A DNA stretch of 64,000 bases, taken from the NCBI RefSeq assembly GCF_032463525.1, contig NZ_CP135971.1:1116001-1180000 (forward strand). Direction: 5' to 3'. Origin of the DNA: Pseudomonas sp. DTU_2021_1001937_2_SI_NGA_ILE_001 (GTDB lineage: Bacteria; Pseudomonadota; Gammaproteobacteria; Pseudomonadales; Pseudomonadaceae). Below, piece after piece: positions 28,203 through 38,144 of the stretch (its first letter is position 1; each line of letters starts with the position of its first letter). Made by a program: the position numbers and the translations under genes. The notes under the pieces were generated by a model. The model ran no database searches. It was not told the DNA's origin and saw only the letters and a program-made list of their open reading frames with translations.

Positions 28203-30270
28203 GCAACTGGAGAAACTGGCGACCGCAGTGGGTGTGTCGGTGCATTGGGTCGACGCCAACGCCCGCCCGCAGACCGTCAGCCCCGAAGTGTTGTGCAACG
28301 TACTCGAAGCCCTCGGCTACCCGGCCGGCAGCCGCGAAGCCATCGACGCCAGCCTGCAGCGCCTGCAGACCGAACGCCACGGTGGCAGCGCCCCGCCGCT
28401 GCTGACCGTCGACGCTGACAGCCCCCTGAACCTGTCGGCCTGGTTCGCCCCGCATACGCCATTCACCCTGCATCTGGAAGACGGTGCGTCGATCAACTCG
28501 GTGCTGGATGCGCAGGCCGTGTTGCCGGCTCTGGCACCGGTGGGCTACCAACAACTGGAGATCGATGGCCAGCAGCTGACCATCGCCGTGGCACCACGCA
28601 CCTGCTACAGCATGGCCATGGCCTGCAAGGACGACACCCCGCGGGCCTGGGGCCTGACCACTCAGGTCTACAGCCTGCGCCGTGAAGGTGACGGCGGGTT
28701 CGGTGATACCCAGGCCCTTGAGAACCTGGTGCGCAGCGCCGGTGAACGCGGCGCCGACGCCCTGGCGATCAGCCCGATGCACGCGATGTTCGCCGACGAC
28801 CCGCAGCGCTACAGCCCCTACTCGCCTTCCAGCCGACTGTTTTTCAATGCGCTGTACGCCTCCCCCGGCACCCTGCTCGGCGAACGCGCCTGGCGCCAGG
28901 CCATCGAAGACAGTGGCGTGGCCGACGAGTTGCAGCGCCTTGAAGCGTTGCCACTGATCGACTGGCCAGCGGCGGCCGCCGCCAAATGGCGGGCCCTGCG
29001 CAAGCTCTACGAGGCGTTCAGTGCCGGCACGCATCCCTTGCAGGAGGACTTCGCCAGCTTCCGCCACGCCGGTGGCGAAGCCCTGGAGAATCACTGCCGT
29101 TTCGAAGCCATTCGCGAGTCCGCCGCCAGCCTGAACATCAGCGCCAACTGGCACGAATGGCCGGAAGATTTCAAGCAGCCGCGCAGCCAGGCGGTATCGC
29201 TGTTCGCCGCCGCCCACGCGGGGGACATCGGCTTTCACGCCTTCGTGCAATGGCTGATCGCCCGCGGCCTGGAGCGCACCCAGACCGCCGCCCGTGCCGC
29301 CGGCATGCGTATCGGCCTGATCGCTGACCTGGCCGTGGGTGCCGATGGCGCCGGCAGCCAGGCCTGGAGCCGCCAGGACGAGCTGCTTTCGGCGCTCACC
29401 GTAGGCGCGCCACCGGACGTGCTCAACCGCCAGGGGCAGAGCTGGGGCATCTCGGCGTTTTCGCCCGAAGGTCTCAAGCGCAACGGCTTTCGTGCCTTCA
29501 TCGAGATGCTGCGGGCCAGCTTCGCGCATGCCGGCGGGCTGCGTATCGACCATGTGATGGGCCTGCAACGCCTGTGGGTGATCCCGGTCGGCGCGTCGCC
29601 CAAGGAAGGCGCCTACCTCAATTTCCCGCTGGACGACATGCTGCGTCTGCTGTGCCTGGAGTCCTGGCGGCACAAGGCGATCGTGCTCGGCGAAGACCTC
29701 GGCACGGTGCCCGAAGGCTTGCATGACAAGCTGTCGAGCCGCGCCATTCTGGGCATGCGCGTCTTGCTGTTCGAACAGCAGCATGGCCAGTTCAAGCCGA
29801 TTCTCGACTGGTCTGCCGATGCCTTGGCCACCACCAGCACCCACGACCTGCCGACCCTGGCCGGCTGGATCAACGAGCTGGACATCGAGTGGCACAGCCG
29901 CCTGGGGCATGTCGATGCCCAGGCCGAACGCCACTGGCGTGAAGAGCGCAGCCGCGAATACGACGGCCTGCGCCATGCCTTGAGCCAGAACAACCAAGGC
30001 TTTGCGGCTGACACCGAGGACAGCGCGCTGATCATCGATGCCAGCATCCGTTACCTGGGGCACACCCGCGCGCCGCTGGTGCTGCTGCCGGTCGAAGATG
30101 CCCTGGGCGTGCTGGAGCAGGCCAACCTGCCGGGCACGGTAGACAGCCATCCCAACTGGCGGCGCCGACTGCCCGCCGCCAGCCACACCCTGCTGGACCA
30201 GGAAGACGCTGCCCGACGCCTGGAACTGCTTTCCCAGGCGCGTCAGCAAGCTGCGGAGCGTGACCGATGA
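28192..30270 (+). CDS. malQ: 4-alpha-glucanotransferase (amylomaltase, GH77)
   Basis: This 692-aa enzyme transfers alpha-1,4-glucan segments between chains, remodelling maltodextrins for the flanking enzymes. GH77 motifs include SPYSPSSRLFFNALY near residue 208, RIDHVMG near residue 454, EDLGTVP near residue 502 and TSTHDLPTL near residue 550. The start is the ATG of MSNEQLEKLA at 28192, inside the end of treZ. The stop overlaps the treY start (ATGA). Confidence 0.93.
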   Translation: MSNEQLEKLATAVGVSVHWVDANARPQTVSPEVLCNVLEALGYPAGSREAIDASLQRLQTERHGGSAPPLLTVDADSPLNLSAWFAPHTPFTLHLEDGASINSVLDAQAVLPALAPVGYQQLEIDGQQLTIAVAPRTCYSMAMACKDDTPRAWGLTTQVYSLRREGDGGFGDTQALENLVRSAGERGADALAISPMHAMFADDPQRYSPYSPSSRLFFNALYASPGTLLGERAWRQAIEDSGVADELQRLEALPLIDWPAAAAAKWRALRKLYEAFSAGTHPLQEDFASFRHAGGEALENHCRFEAIRESAASLNISANWHEWPEDFKQPRSQAVSLFAAAHAGDIGFHAFVQWLIARGLERTQTAARAAGMRIGLIADLAVGADGAGSQAWSRQDELLSALTVGAPPDVLNRQGQSWGISAFSPEGLKRNGFRAFIEMLRASFAHAGGLRIDHVMGLQRLWVIPVGASPKEGAYLNFPLDDMLRLLCLESWRHKAIVLGEDLGTVPEGLHDKLSSRAILGMRVLLFEQQHGQFKPILDWSADALATTSTHDLPTLAGWINELDIEWHSRLGHVDAQAERHWREERSREYDGLRHALSQNNQGFAADTEDSALIIDASIRYLGHTRAPLVLLPVEDALGVLEQANLPGTVDSHPNWRRRLPAASHTLLDQEDAARRLELLSQARQQAAERDR

Positions 30271-33053
30271 ACCCCCACCCCCCAATGACTCTGCGTGCCA
30301 CCCAACGCCTGCAGTTCCACAAAGGCTTCACCCTCGACGACGCCGTCGAATGGGTGCCCTACTTCGCCAGCCTGGGCATCAGCCACCTCTATGCGTCGCC
30401 GCTGCTCAAGGCCAGGGCCGGCTCGATGCACGGCTACGATGTGGTCGACCCGACCCTGATCAACCCCGAACTGGGCGGCGAAGACGCCCTGCGCCGCCTG
30501 GTGGCGACCCTGCGCGAGCACGGCATGGGGCTGATTCTCGATATCGTCTCCAACCACATGGCGGTCGGCGGTGCCGACAACCCCTGGTGGCTGGACCTGC
30601 TGGAATGGGGGCGCGGCAGCCCCTATGCGAGCTTCTTCGACATCCAGTGGCACTCGCCAGACCCGCTGCTCAAGGGCCAACTGCTGCTGCCGTTCCTCGG
30701 CAGCGACTACGGTGCCGCGCTGCAGGCCGGGGAGATCCCGTTGCGCCTGGATGCCGAGGCCGGGCGCCTGTACATCGAGCATTACGAGCATCACTTCCCG
30801 ATCTGCCCCACCAGCTATGGCGCCGTGTTCAAGGGCTGTGGCGACGACGGCCTGCAGACCCTGGCAGAGGCATTCGACGCGCTGGCGGAATTTCCTCAGG
30901 CCTATGAGCGAGCACGGCAACTGCGCCACAAGCTGACCGAGCGCCTGCGCGATCCGGCGGCCGCCAAGGCCGCGCAACAGGCCCTGGAACGCTTCGACTC
31001 ACGCCAGCCCGAGGGTTTCCAGCGCCTGCATCGGTTGCTCGAGGACCAGCATTACCGGCTGGCCAGCTGGCGTACCGCCGGCGATGACATCAACTGGCGG
31101 CGCTTCTTCGACATCAACGAACTGGGCGGCTTGCGCGTCGAACGCCCGGCAGTGTTCGAGGCCACCCACGGCAAGATCTTCCAACTGGTCGCCGAGGGCC
31201 TGGTGGACGGCCTGCGTATCGACCACGTCGACGGTCTGGCCGACCCGCGTGGCTACTGCCGCAAACTGCGCCGTCGTGTTCAGGGCCTGCTGGCCCAGCG
31301 GCCGGAAGAGGCGCGCCTCGAACACCTGCCGATCTATGTCGAAAAGATCCTCGGCGCCGACGAAAGCCTGCGCCAGGATTGGGGCGTGGACGGCACCACC
31401 GGCTACGAATTCATGAACCAGGTGTCGCTGCTGCAACACGATCCGGACGGCGAGGCGCCACTGGCTGAACTGTGGAGCCGCATCAGCGAACGCAGCGCCT
31501 GCTTCGCCGACGAGGAACGGGTGGCCCGCGACCTGGTGTTGCATGGCAGCCTGGCCGGCGATTTCGAAAATGTCGCCCAGGCCTTGCTGCAAGTGGCACG
31601 CAGCGACCTGATGAGCCGCGACCTGACCTTGGGCGCGATCCGTCGCGCACTCTTGGCCCTGGTCTGCCATTTTCCGGTGTACCGCACCTACATCAGCGTG
31701 TGCGGCCGCAGTCGTGAAGACGAACGCGTCTTCCAGCAGGCCATGGAGGGCGCGCGCAATACCCTGAACGAAGGTGACTGGCCGGTGCTCGACTGGCTGC
31801 AGCGCTGGTTGGGCGGCACTGCCTGGCGTTCGCTGCCCAGAGGCAAGCTGCGCAAGCTTTACCGCAACGCCTGCGTGCGCTTCCAGCAGCTGACCTCGCC
31901 AGTAGCCGCCAAATCGGTGGAAGACACCTCGTTCTATCGCTCGGCGGTGCTGCTGTCGCGCAACGACGTAGGCTTCCATCCAGGGCACTTCAGCGCCTCG
32001 CCCGAGGCGTTTCACCAGGCCTGCCAGCAACGCCTGGCACAGTTCCCCGACAACCTGCTGGCCACCGCCACCCACGATCACAAGCGCGGCGAAGACACCC
32101 GTGCGCGCCTGGCGGTGCTCAGCGAGCTTGCCGGCTGGTACGGCGAGCAGGTCGAGCGCTGGCGGCAGCTGGCACAGCCGCTCAAGGACGGCGACGTGCT
32201 CATCAGTGGTGGCGACGAACTGATGCTCTACCAGGCGCTGCTGGGCAGCTGGCCGCTGGAGCTTGGAGGCGAGGCGGCGACCCGGGAATACCTGGAACGC
32301 CTGCTGCGCTGGCAGGAAAAGGCCCTGCGCGAAGCCAAGCTGCAGAGCAACTGGTCGGCGCCCAACCAGGCCTATGAAAGTGCCTGCCGCGGCTTCCTGG
32401 AACGCCTGCTGCTGGCCGACGAAGCCCAGTCGCTGCGTCAGTCGCTGGGCGCCACTGCGCAGCGCATCGCCGTGGCTGGCGCGCTGAACAGCCTGACCCA
32501 GGCGCTGCTGCGCGTGACCGTACCCGGCGTGCCCGACCTTTACCAGGGTGCCGAGTTCTGGGACTTCAGCCTGGTCGACCCGGATAATCGCCGCCCGGTG
32601 GACTACGGCCTGCGCCGCCAGGCACTGGCAGAGCAAGGCTCGGCGGCCGAGCTGCTGAGCCACTGGCGCAATGGCCAGGTCAAACAGGTGCTCATCGCCA
32701 GGGCCTTGCAGCAACGCGCCGCGCACCCCGAGCTGTTCGCCAGGGGCGACTATGTACCGCTTCAGGTCAGCGGCCAGCATGCCGCGCAGGTGCTGGCCTT
32801 CGCTCGTGTGGCTGAAGGCCAGCGGGCCATCGTGATCGTGCCGCGCACTTTCTCTGAACTATTGGGGAATGCGCCAACTCCATTCATACAGGCCGATAGC
32901 TGGGGCGACACGCGGATTGCGCTGCCCTTCGCCGAACCTGGTCGGACCTGGCAAGGCCTGTTCGGCGAACGTCTGGCCATGAGCGATAAGGAGCTGCCGC
33001 TCAGCACAGCGCTCAAGGAATTTTCCGTAAACCTGTTCATTCAAAACCAGTGA
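30267..33053 (+). CDS. treY: Maltooligosyl trehalose synthase
   Basis: The 928-aa GH13_26 enzyme turns the reducing end of a maltodextrin into an alpha-1,1 trehalose unit by intramolecular transglucosylation. It begins TLRATQRLQFHKGFTLDDAVEWVPYF, has DIVSNHMAV near residue 92, GLRIDHVDGLADP near residue 315 and YVEKILG near residue 357, and is long as TreY proteins are. With TreZ it makes trehalose from glycogen or maltodextrin without nucleotide sugars. Trehalose is the usual osmotic and desiccation protectant in pseudomonads. It is translationally coupled to malQ. Confidence 0.94.
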   Translation: MNPHPPMTLRATQRLQFHKGFTLDDAVEWVPYFASLGISHLYASPLLKARAGSMHGYDVVDPTLINPELGGEDALRRLVATLREHGMGLILDIVSNHMAVGGADNPWWLDLLEWGRGSPYASFFDIQWHSPDPLLKGQLLLPFLGSDYGAALQAGEIPLRLDAEAGRLYIEHYEHHFPICPTSYGAVFKGCGDDGLQTLAEAFDALAEFPQAYERARQLRHKLTERLRDPAAAKAAQQALERFDSRQPEGFQRLHRLLEDQHYRLASWRTAGDDINWRRFFDINELGGLRVERPAVFEATHGKIFQLVAEGLVDGLRIDHVDGLADPRGYCRKLRRRVQGLLAQRPEEARLEHLPIYVEKILGADESLRQDWGVDGTTGYEFMNQVSLLQHDPDGEAPLAELWSRISERSACFADEERVARDLVLHGSLAGDFENVAQALLQVARSDLMSRDLTLGAIRRALLALVCHFPVYRTYISVCGRSREDERVFQQAMEGARNTLNEGDWPVLDWLQRWLGGTAWRSLPRGKLRKLYRNACVRFQQLTSPVAAKSVEDTSFYRSAVLLSRNDVGFHPGHFSASPEAFHQACQQRLAQFPDNLLATATHDHKRGEDTRARLAVLSELAGWYGEQVERWRQLAQPLKDGDVLISGGDELMLYQALLGSWPLELGGEAATREYLERLLRWQEKALREAKLQSNWSAPNQAYESACRGFLERLLLADEAQSLRQSLGATAQRIAVAGALNSLTQALLRVTVPGVPDLYQGAEFWDFSLVDPDNRRPVDYGLRRQALAEQGSAAELLSHWRNGQVKQVLIARALQQRAAHPELFARGDYVPLQVSGQHAAQVLAFARVAEGQRAIVIVPRTFSELLGNAPTPFIQADSWGDTRIALPFAEPGRTWQGLFGERLAMSDKELPLSTALKEFSVNLFIQNQ

Positions 33054-33070
33054 TACCCGGGAGTGTCGAG

Positions 33071-33427
33071 ATGAGTGCCGACGAAAAGAGAATCCGCGAA
33101 TTTGCGTATCAGATATGGGAATCGGAGGGTCGGCCCCACGGCCAGGATGCGCGTCATTGGGAAATGGCCCGCAAGCTGGCCGAGGCCGAAGCGCTGGCCC
33201 CTGACAAGACCGCAGCACGCAGCGCCAGCAAGCCGAAGCTGCCCAAGGTCGATGGCCCCGCCGACACCAAGCCGGCGGCCAAGCCCAAGACCGCCAGCGC
33301 TGCCAAGCCAGCCGCCAAGGCCACCGCGAAACCTGCCGCCAAGCCAAAGCCGGCACCTGCCGCCGCCAGCGGCGAAACAGCCAAGCCTGCCGCGGTGAAA
33401 AAACCGCGCAAGCCCGCCGCCTCTTGA
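33071..33427 (+). CDS. DUF2934 protein with Lys/Ala/Pro-rich tail
   Basis: The first ~35 residues form the DUF2934 motif (IREFAYQIWESEGRPHGQD..HW), a short domain often found next to trehalose/glycogen genes. The rest (~50-118) is a low-complexity AAKPKTA-type repeat rich in lysine, alanine and proline, like the C-terminal tails of histone H1-like bacterial proteins, so it may bind nucleic acid or polyanions. The ATG at 33071 has GGGAG about 7 nt upstream and lies 17 bp after the treY stop. Function unknown; the context suggests it accompanies trehalose or glucan metabolism. Confidence 0.8.
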   Translation: MSADEKRIREFAYQIWESEGRPHGQDARHWEMARKLAEAEALAPDKTAARSASKPKLPKVDGPADTKPAAKPKTASAAKPAAKATAKPAAKPKPAPAAASGETAKPAAVKKPRKPAAS

Positions 33428-33435
33428 CCCCGGCG

Positions 33436-33481
33436 GTGCCGCAGCGTCAGGCCCTGCGAGGGGCCATCGACCCTGCGGCAC
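33436..33481 (+). terminator. Hairpin between the DUF2934 gene and glgX
   Basis: GTGCCGCAG (33436-33444) and CTGCGGCAC (33473-33481) are a perfect 9-bp inverted repeat just after the DUF2934 stop. There is no T-run, so it may be a processing or pausing structure rather than a strong intrinsic terminator. It splits the cluster into glgA...DUF2934 and glgX onward. Confidence 0.5.
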
Positions 33482-33575
33482 CCTTCAACACATTGTCCAG
33501 TTCAGCCGTGCCGCGCCCGTTGGCGATGGCATTGGTTTCGGCCGCCCGGAATTCATCTGTTTTCAGGAAATCACC

Positions 33576-35747
33576 ATGAGCACCTCGTCCCAGAAAAATG
33601 CCCCCGACACTGCTGAGTACAAACCCTTGGGCCCGCGTATTCGCGAAGGACTGCCCTTCCCCCTGGGCGCCAACTGGGACGGCCTGGGCGTCAATTTCGC
33701 GCTGTTTTCCGCCAACGCCACCAAGGTCGAGCTATGCCTGTTCGATGCCACCGGCGAGATCGAGCTTGAGCGCATCGAGCTGCCCGAATACACCGACGAG
33801 ATCTATCACGGCTACCTGCCCGACGCGCATCCGGGGCTGGTCTACGGCTATCGCGTACACGGCCCCTACGATCCGCGCAACGGCCACCGTTTCAACCCCA
33901 ACAAGCTGTTGATCGACCCCTATGCCAAGCAACTGGTCGGTCAGCTGAAATGGTCCGAGTCGCTGTTCGGCTACACCATCGGCCACGCGGATGGCGACCT
34001 GAGCTTCGACGAACGCGACAGCGCGCCCTTCGTGCCCAAGAGCAAGGTCATCGACCCGGCCTACACCTGGGGCCGTGACCAGCGGGTCGGCACCCCCTGG
34101 GACAAGACCATCCTCTATGAAACCCACGTACGGGGTTACACCAAACTGCACCCAGCGGTGCCGGAAGAGCTCAAGGGCACCTTCCTCGGCCTGAAGGTGC
34201 CGGAGGTCATCGACCACGTTCGCAAGCTGGGCGTCACGTCGGTGGAGTTCCTGCCGATCCATGCCTTCGTCAACGACCAGCACCTGTTGCAGAAGGGCAT
34301 GACCAACTACTGGGGCTACAACAGCATCGCCTTCTTCGCTCCGGACCCGCGCTACCTGGCCCACGGCAAGATCGCCGAGTTCAAGGAAATGGTCGCGCAC
34401 TTCCACAAGGCCGGACTGGAGGTGATTCTCGACGTGGTCTACAACCACACCGCCGAAGGCAACGAACTGGGCCCGACCCTGTCGATGCGCGGTATCGACA
34501 ACGCCTCCTACTACCGCCTGATGCCCGACGACAAGCGCTACTACATCAACGATTCGGGCACCGGCAACACCCTGGACCTCAGCCACCCCTGCGTGCTCCA
34601 GATGGTCACCGACTCGCTGCGCTACTGGGCCTCGGAGATGCACGTCGACGGCTTCCGCTTCGATCTGGCAACCATTCTGGGCCGCTACCACGACGGTTTC
34701 GACGAGCGCCACAGCTTCCTGGTCGCCTGCCGCCAGGACCCGGTGCTGCGCCAGGTGAAGCTGATCGCCGAACCCTGGGACTGTGGCCCCGGCGGCTATC
34801 AGGTCGGCGGCTTCCCGCCGGGTTGGATGGAATGGAACGACAAGTTCCGCGACACCGTGCGCGCCTTCTGGAAGGGCGATGAGGGTCAGCTGGCCGATTT
34901 CGCCGCACGCCTGACCGCTTCGGGGCACATGTTCAACCAGCGCGGGCGCCGGCCACAGGCCTCGGTGAACTTCATCACCGCCCACGACGGCTTCACCCTG
35001 CATGACCTAGTCTCGTACAACGACAAGCACAACGAAGCCAACGACGAGAACAACCAGGACGGCAGCAACAACAACCTGTCGTGGAACCATGGCGTCGAAG
35101 GCCCCACCGATGACGTCGAGATCAACACCCTGCGCCTGCGCCAGATGCGCAACTTCTTCGCCACCCTGCTACTGGCCCAGGGCACGCCAATGATGGTCGC
35201 CGGCGACGAGTTCGCCCGCACCCAGCACGGCAACAACAACGCCTACTGCCAGGACAGCGAGATCGGCTGGGTGAACTGGAACCTCGACAGCGACGGCGAG
35301 GCCCTGCTGAAGTTCGTCAAGCGCGTGATCAAGCTGCGCCAGAGCTACCCGATCCTGCGCCGCAGCCGCTTCCTGGTCGGCGACTACAACGAGGAGATCG
35401 GCGTCAAGGACGTGACCTGGCTGGCCCCGGACGGCAATGAGATGAGCGTCGAGCAATGGCATGACCGCAACGGCCGTTGCCTGGGCATGCTGATGGACGG
35501 CCGTGCCCAGGAAACCGGTATTCGTCGTCCCGGCTCGGACGCCACCCTGCTGCTGGTGGTCAACGCCCACCACGAAGGCGTGGACTTCACCCTGCCGGAG
35601 GTGCCGGAGGGCACGCACTACACCTGCCTGATCGACACCAACCTGGAGGACACCCCGCGTAAGCAGCGTCTGGATTTCGGCACGCGCTACACCGTCACGC
35701 CGCGGTCCCTGTTGCTGTTCGGCGTGCAGCACGAAGACCAGGAGTGA
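33576..35747 (+). CDS. glgX: Glycogen debranching enzyme (isoamylase type)
   Basis: The 723-aa GH13_11 enzyme cleaves alpha-1,6 branches. It has an N-terminal CBM48 (LGANWDGLGVNFALFSANATKVELCLF), DVVYNHTAEGNELGP near residue 286, the nucleophile region VDGFRFDLATILGR, the acid region KLIAEPWDCGPGGYQ and NFITAHDGFTLHDLV. The start ATG follows an upstream AGGAAATCACC. It completes a full alpha-glucan set (synthesis, debranching, disproportionation, conversion to trehalose). Branching enzyme and TreS are not in the window. Confidence 0.94.
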   Translation: MSTSSQKNAPDTAEYKPLGPRIREGLPFPLGANWDGLGVNFALFSANATKVELCLFDATGEIELERIELPEYTDEIYHGYLPDAHPGLVYGYRVHGPYDPRNGHRFNPNKLLIDPYAKQLVGQLKWSESLFGYTIGHADGDLSFDERDSAPFVPKSKVIDPAYTWGRDQRVGTPWDKTILYETHVRGYTKLHPAVPEELKGTFLGLKVPEVIDHVRKLGVTSVEFLPIHAFVNDQHLLQKGMTNYWGYNSIAFFAPDPRYLAHGKIAEFKEMVAHFHKAGLEVILDVVYNHTAEGNELGPTLSMRGIDNASYYRLMPDDKRYYINDSGTGNTLDLSHPCVLQMVTDSLRYWASEMHVDGFRFDLATILGRYHDGFDERHSFLVACRQDPVLRQVKLIAEPWDCGPGGYQVGGFPPGWMEWNDKFRDTVRAFWKGDEGQLADFAARLTASGHMFNQRGRRPQASVNFITAHDGFTLHDLVSYNDKHNEANDENNQDGSNNNLSWNHGVEGPTDDVEINTLRLRQMRNFFATLLLAQGTPMMVAGDEFARTQHGNNNAYCQDSEIGWVNWNLDSDGEALLKFVKRVIKLRQSYPILRRSRFLVGDYNEEIGVKDVTWLAPDGNEMSVEQWHDRNGRCLGMLMDGRAQETGIRRPGSDATLLLVVNAHHEGVDFTLPEVPEGTHYTCLIDTNLEDTPRKQRLDFGTRYTVTPRSLLLFGVQHEDQE

Positions 35748-35752
35748 CCGCC

Positions 35753-36754
35753 ATGCTCGAGTCCTTCTTCAGCGAGCGTGACTTCACCCAGGCCGGCTGC
35801 GCCGAGCTGGGCGAGAGCCTGCGGGAGATGGTGCGCATGGGTCTGGCCGAGCTGCCGTTGCCAGCCGGTGGGCAGACGCTGGCGCGCTGGCAGGCGCTGG
35901 CCAGTGTCGCGGGCCAGGACCTGCGGCTGTGCAAGCTGTACGAAGGGCACACCGATGCGCTGGCGATCATGCACGAACTCGCCGCCCCCGCCGTGCCTCA
36001 GGGTTCCACCTGGGGCATGTGGGCCGCCGAACCACCGCAGGCCCGCCTGCGGGTCAGCGGCACGCCGCAGGCTGTGCAGCTCGATGGCCTGAAAGCCTGG
36101 TGCAGCGGCGCGGCGGTACTCAGCCATGCGCTGGTCACCGCCTGGGACGAGCAGGAGCGCCAGCAACTGGTGGCGGTACCGCTCGCCCAGGCCGGCGTAG
36201 AGGTGACGGAAAACGGCTGGTGCGCGGTGGGCATGGATGCCACTGCCAGTGTCGAGGTGCGCTTCGAACGCGCCATGGGCTGGGCGGTCGGCGAGCCGGG
36301 GGACTACCTGAACCGTCCGGGCTTCTGGCATGGCGCGGTAGGTATCGCCGCCTGCTGGTATGGCGCGGCGCGGGCATTGGCCCTGCACCTGCCAGAACAA
36401 CTCGGTGGCCGCGAAGAACCCCATGCGCTGGCCCACCTGGGGGCCGTGGATGCCGCGCTGTACAGTGCCGCCCGGGTTCTGCAGGGCGCCGCCCGCCAGC
36501 TCGACGACCGCCCCGTTGATGATTGCGAACAACTGGCGCGGCGCTGCCGGGCCAGCGTCGAAGCCTGCGTCGAGGAGGTCATCGCGCATGTTGGCCGTGC
36601 CCTCGGCGCCGGCCCCTATTGCAAGAATGCCCGCTTTGCCCGCCTGGCCGCCGACCTGCCGGTGTTCCTGCGCCAGAGCCACGCCGAGCGGGACCTGGCG
36701 GTGCTGGGCAAACTGGCTATCGACCACGACTCGACGCGGGACTGGCGCCTATGA
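35753..36754 (+). CDS. Acyl-CoA dehydrogenase-like protein (first of a four-gene block)
   Basis: A 333-aa protein of the acyl-CoA dehydrogenase superfamily. The middle beta-barrel region can be recognised (STWGMWAAEPPQARLRVSG, LDGLKAWCSGAAVLSHALVTA) and is followed by a helical C-terminal half. It is shorter than the usual ~380 aa and the N-terminal helical domain is reduced, so its substrate is probably not an ordinary fatty acyl-CoA. The ATG at 35753 has GGAG 8 nt upstream, overlapping the end of glgX; a GTG at 35744 is an alternative. Its stop overlaps the deacetylase start (ATGA). Pathway unknown. Confidence 0.75.
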   Translation: MLESFFSERDFTQAGCAELGESLREMVRMGLAELPLPAGGQTLARWQALASVAGQDLRLCKLYEGHTDALAIMHELAAPAVPQGSTWGMWAAEPPQARLRVSGTPQAVQLDGLKAWCSGAAVLSHALVTAWDEQERQQLVAVPLAQAGVEVTENGWCAVGMDATASVEVRFERAMGWAVGEPGDYLNRPGFWHGAVGIAACWYGAARALALHLPEQLGGREEPHALAHLGAVDAALYSAARVLQGAARQLDDRPVDDCEQLARRCRASVEACVEEVIAHVGRALGAGPYCKNARFARLAADLPVFLRQSHAERDLAVLGKLAIDHDSTRDWRL

Positions 36755-37521
36755 CTGAAGGGTTCGTAGTAGGCAGTGAACCTGAAGCACGCGGTACTCC
36801 ACTCTCGGCCTGGCAAGGCTCGGCAAAACTGGCGGCGCTACCGGCCACCAGCGCCGACCTGCTGGTGCCCGCCGGCTGCCGGGCAGTGATCGTCGCTCCG
36901 CACCCGGATGACGAAGTGCTGGGCTGTGGCGGGCTGATGAGCCAGTTGCAGCAGTTGCAGCGCCCGATCCTGCTGATTTCGGTCACCGACGGCACCGCCA
37001 GCCATCCTGGTTCGTCGTTGTGGCCGGAACAACGCCTGGCCCATGAACGCCCCCGGGAAAGCGCCGAAGCCCTGCGCCTGCTGGGCTTGCCCGATGACCT
37101 GCAGTGGCGGCGCGCCGGCTTGCCGGATGGCGCCGTGGCCGCTCACCTGACTGAGCTGGAGACGCTGCTGCTGGAGCACTTGCAAGTCACCGACGTGGTG
37201 TTCACCACCTGGAGCGGCGACGGCCACCCTGATCACGAGGCGACCGGCCGCGCCTGCGCAAGCGCCTGCCTGCACAGCGGCGCGCGCTTGGTGGAGTTTC
37301 CTTTGTGGGCCTGGCATTGGGCGACCCCGGAAGACCCGCGCGTGCCTTGGGAACGCGCGCGCAAGGTGCTGCTCGACCCCGCCTTGCTGGAGCTCAAGCG
37401 CCAGGCAGCGCACGCCTTTTTCAGCCAGCGGGTGGGTGACCCCGGTATCGGCCTGGATCCGGTGCTGCCCGACTGGGCCCTGGCGCGCCTGCTGCAACCT
37501 TTCGAAGTGGTGCTGCTATGA
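36751..37521 (+). CDS. PIG-L family N-deacetylase
   Basis: The 256-aa protein has the zinc motif PHPDDEVLGCGG near residue 51 and the downstream GHPDHEATGR near residue 160, both diagnostic for LmbE/PIG-L enzymes that remove acetyl (or similar acyl) groups from amino sugars. It has no membrane anchor. Start and stop both overlap neighbours by ATGA, so it is made together with the dehydrogenase-like protein and the methyltransferase. The nearby glycosyltransferase suggests a glycosylated substrate. The actual product is unknown. Confidence 0.88.
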   Translation: MTEGFVVGSEPEARGTPLSAWQGSAKLAALPATSADLLVPAGCRAVIVAPHPDDEVLGCGGLMSQLQQLQRPILLISVTDGTASHPGSSLWPEQRLAHERPRESAEALRLLGLPDDLQWRRAGLPDGAVAAHLTELETLLLEHLQVTDVVFTTWSGDGHPDHEATGRACASACLHSGARLVEFPLWAWHWATPEDPRVPWERARKVLLDPALLELKRQAAHAFFSQRVGDPGIGLDPVLPDWALARLLQPFEVVLL

Positions 37522-38144
37522 GCGTGACCGACGAGTATTTCGAGGCGCTGTTTCGCGATAACGACGATCCCTGGTCGTTTCGCCAGCGCTGGTATGAACG
37601 TCGCAAGCGTGCCCTGACCATGTCGTGCCTGCCACGCGCGCACTATCGCTCGGTATTCGAGCCGGGCTGCGCCAATGGTGAGCTTAGCGCGGAGCTGGCC
37701 AGCCGTTGCGGCCGCCTGCTGGGCTGTGACACCTCGCCCCGCGCCGTGGAGCTGGCCCGCAAGCGCCTGGCAGCCTTTCCACACGCCAGCGTGATGCAAG
37801 GCCGCCTGCCGCAGGACTGGCCACCGGGGCCCTTCGACCTGATCGTGCTCAGCGAGCTGTGTTACTACCTCGACGAGCACGACCTGCACGCCCTGCTCCA
37901 GCATGCCGTGGCCTCGCTCAGCGACGACGGGCAACTGCTGGCTTGCCACTGGCGGCCGCACATTGAGGGTTGCCCACTGGACGCCGAACAGGTTCACCGC
38001 ATCCTTGGCGAGTACCTGCCCCTGCAACGGATCTGCACGCACCGCGAGCCGGACTTCCTGCTGGAAGTCTTCGGCCACGAGGCGGCTTCAATAGCGCAAC
38101 AGGAGTTCGACCATGATCGGCGTGCTTATCCCTGTCCACAATGA
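37518..38144 (+). CDS. SAM-dependent methyltransferase (NodS-like)
   Basis: A 208-aa class I methyltransferase. Motif I is FEPGCANGELSAELA near residue 46, followed by the acidic GCDTSPRAVELARKRL and by LIVLSELCYYL near residue 110. The closest textbook relative is NodS, which N-methylates a deacetylated chito-oligosaccharide. This fits well with a PIG-L deacetylase immediately upstream, but the parallel is an inference. It overlaps the glycosyltransferase gene by 32 nt. Confidence 0.87.
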   Translation: MSVTDEYFEALFRDNDDPWSFRQRWYERRKRALTMSCLPRAHYRSVFEPGCANGELSAELASRCGRLLGCDTSPRAVELARKRLAAFPHASVMQGRLPQDWPPGPFDLIVLSELCYYLDEHDLHALLQHAVASLSDDGQLLACHWRPHIEGCPLDAEQVHRILGEYLPLQRICTHREPDFLLEVFGHEAASIAQQEFDHDRRAYPCPQ

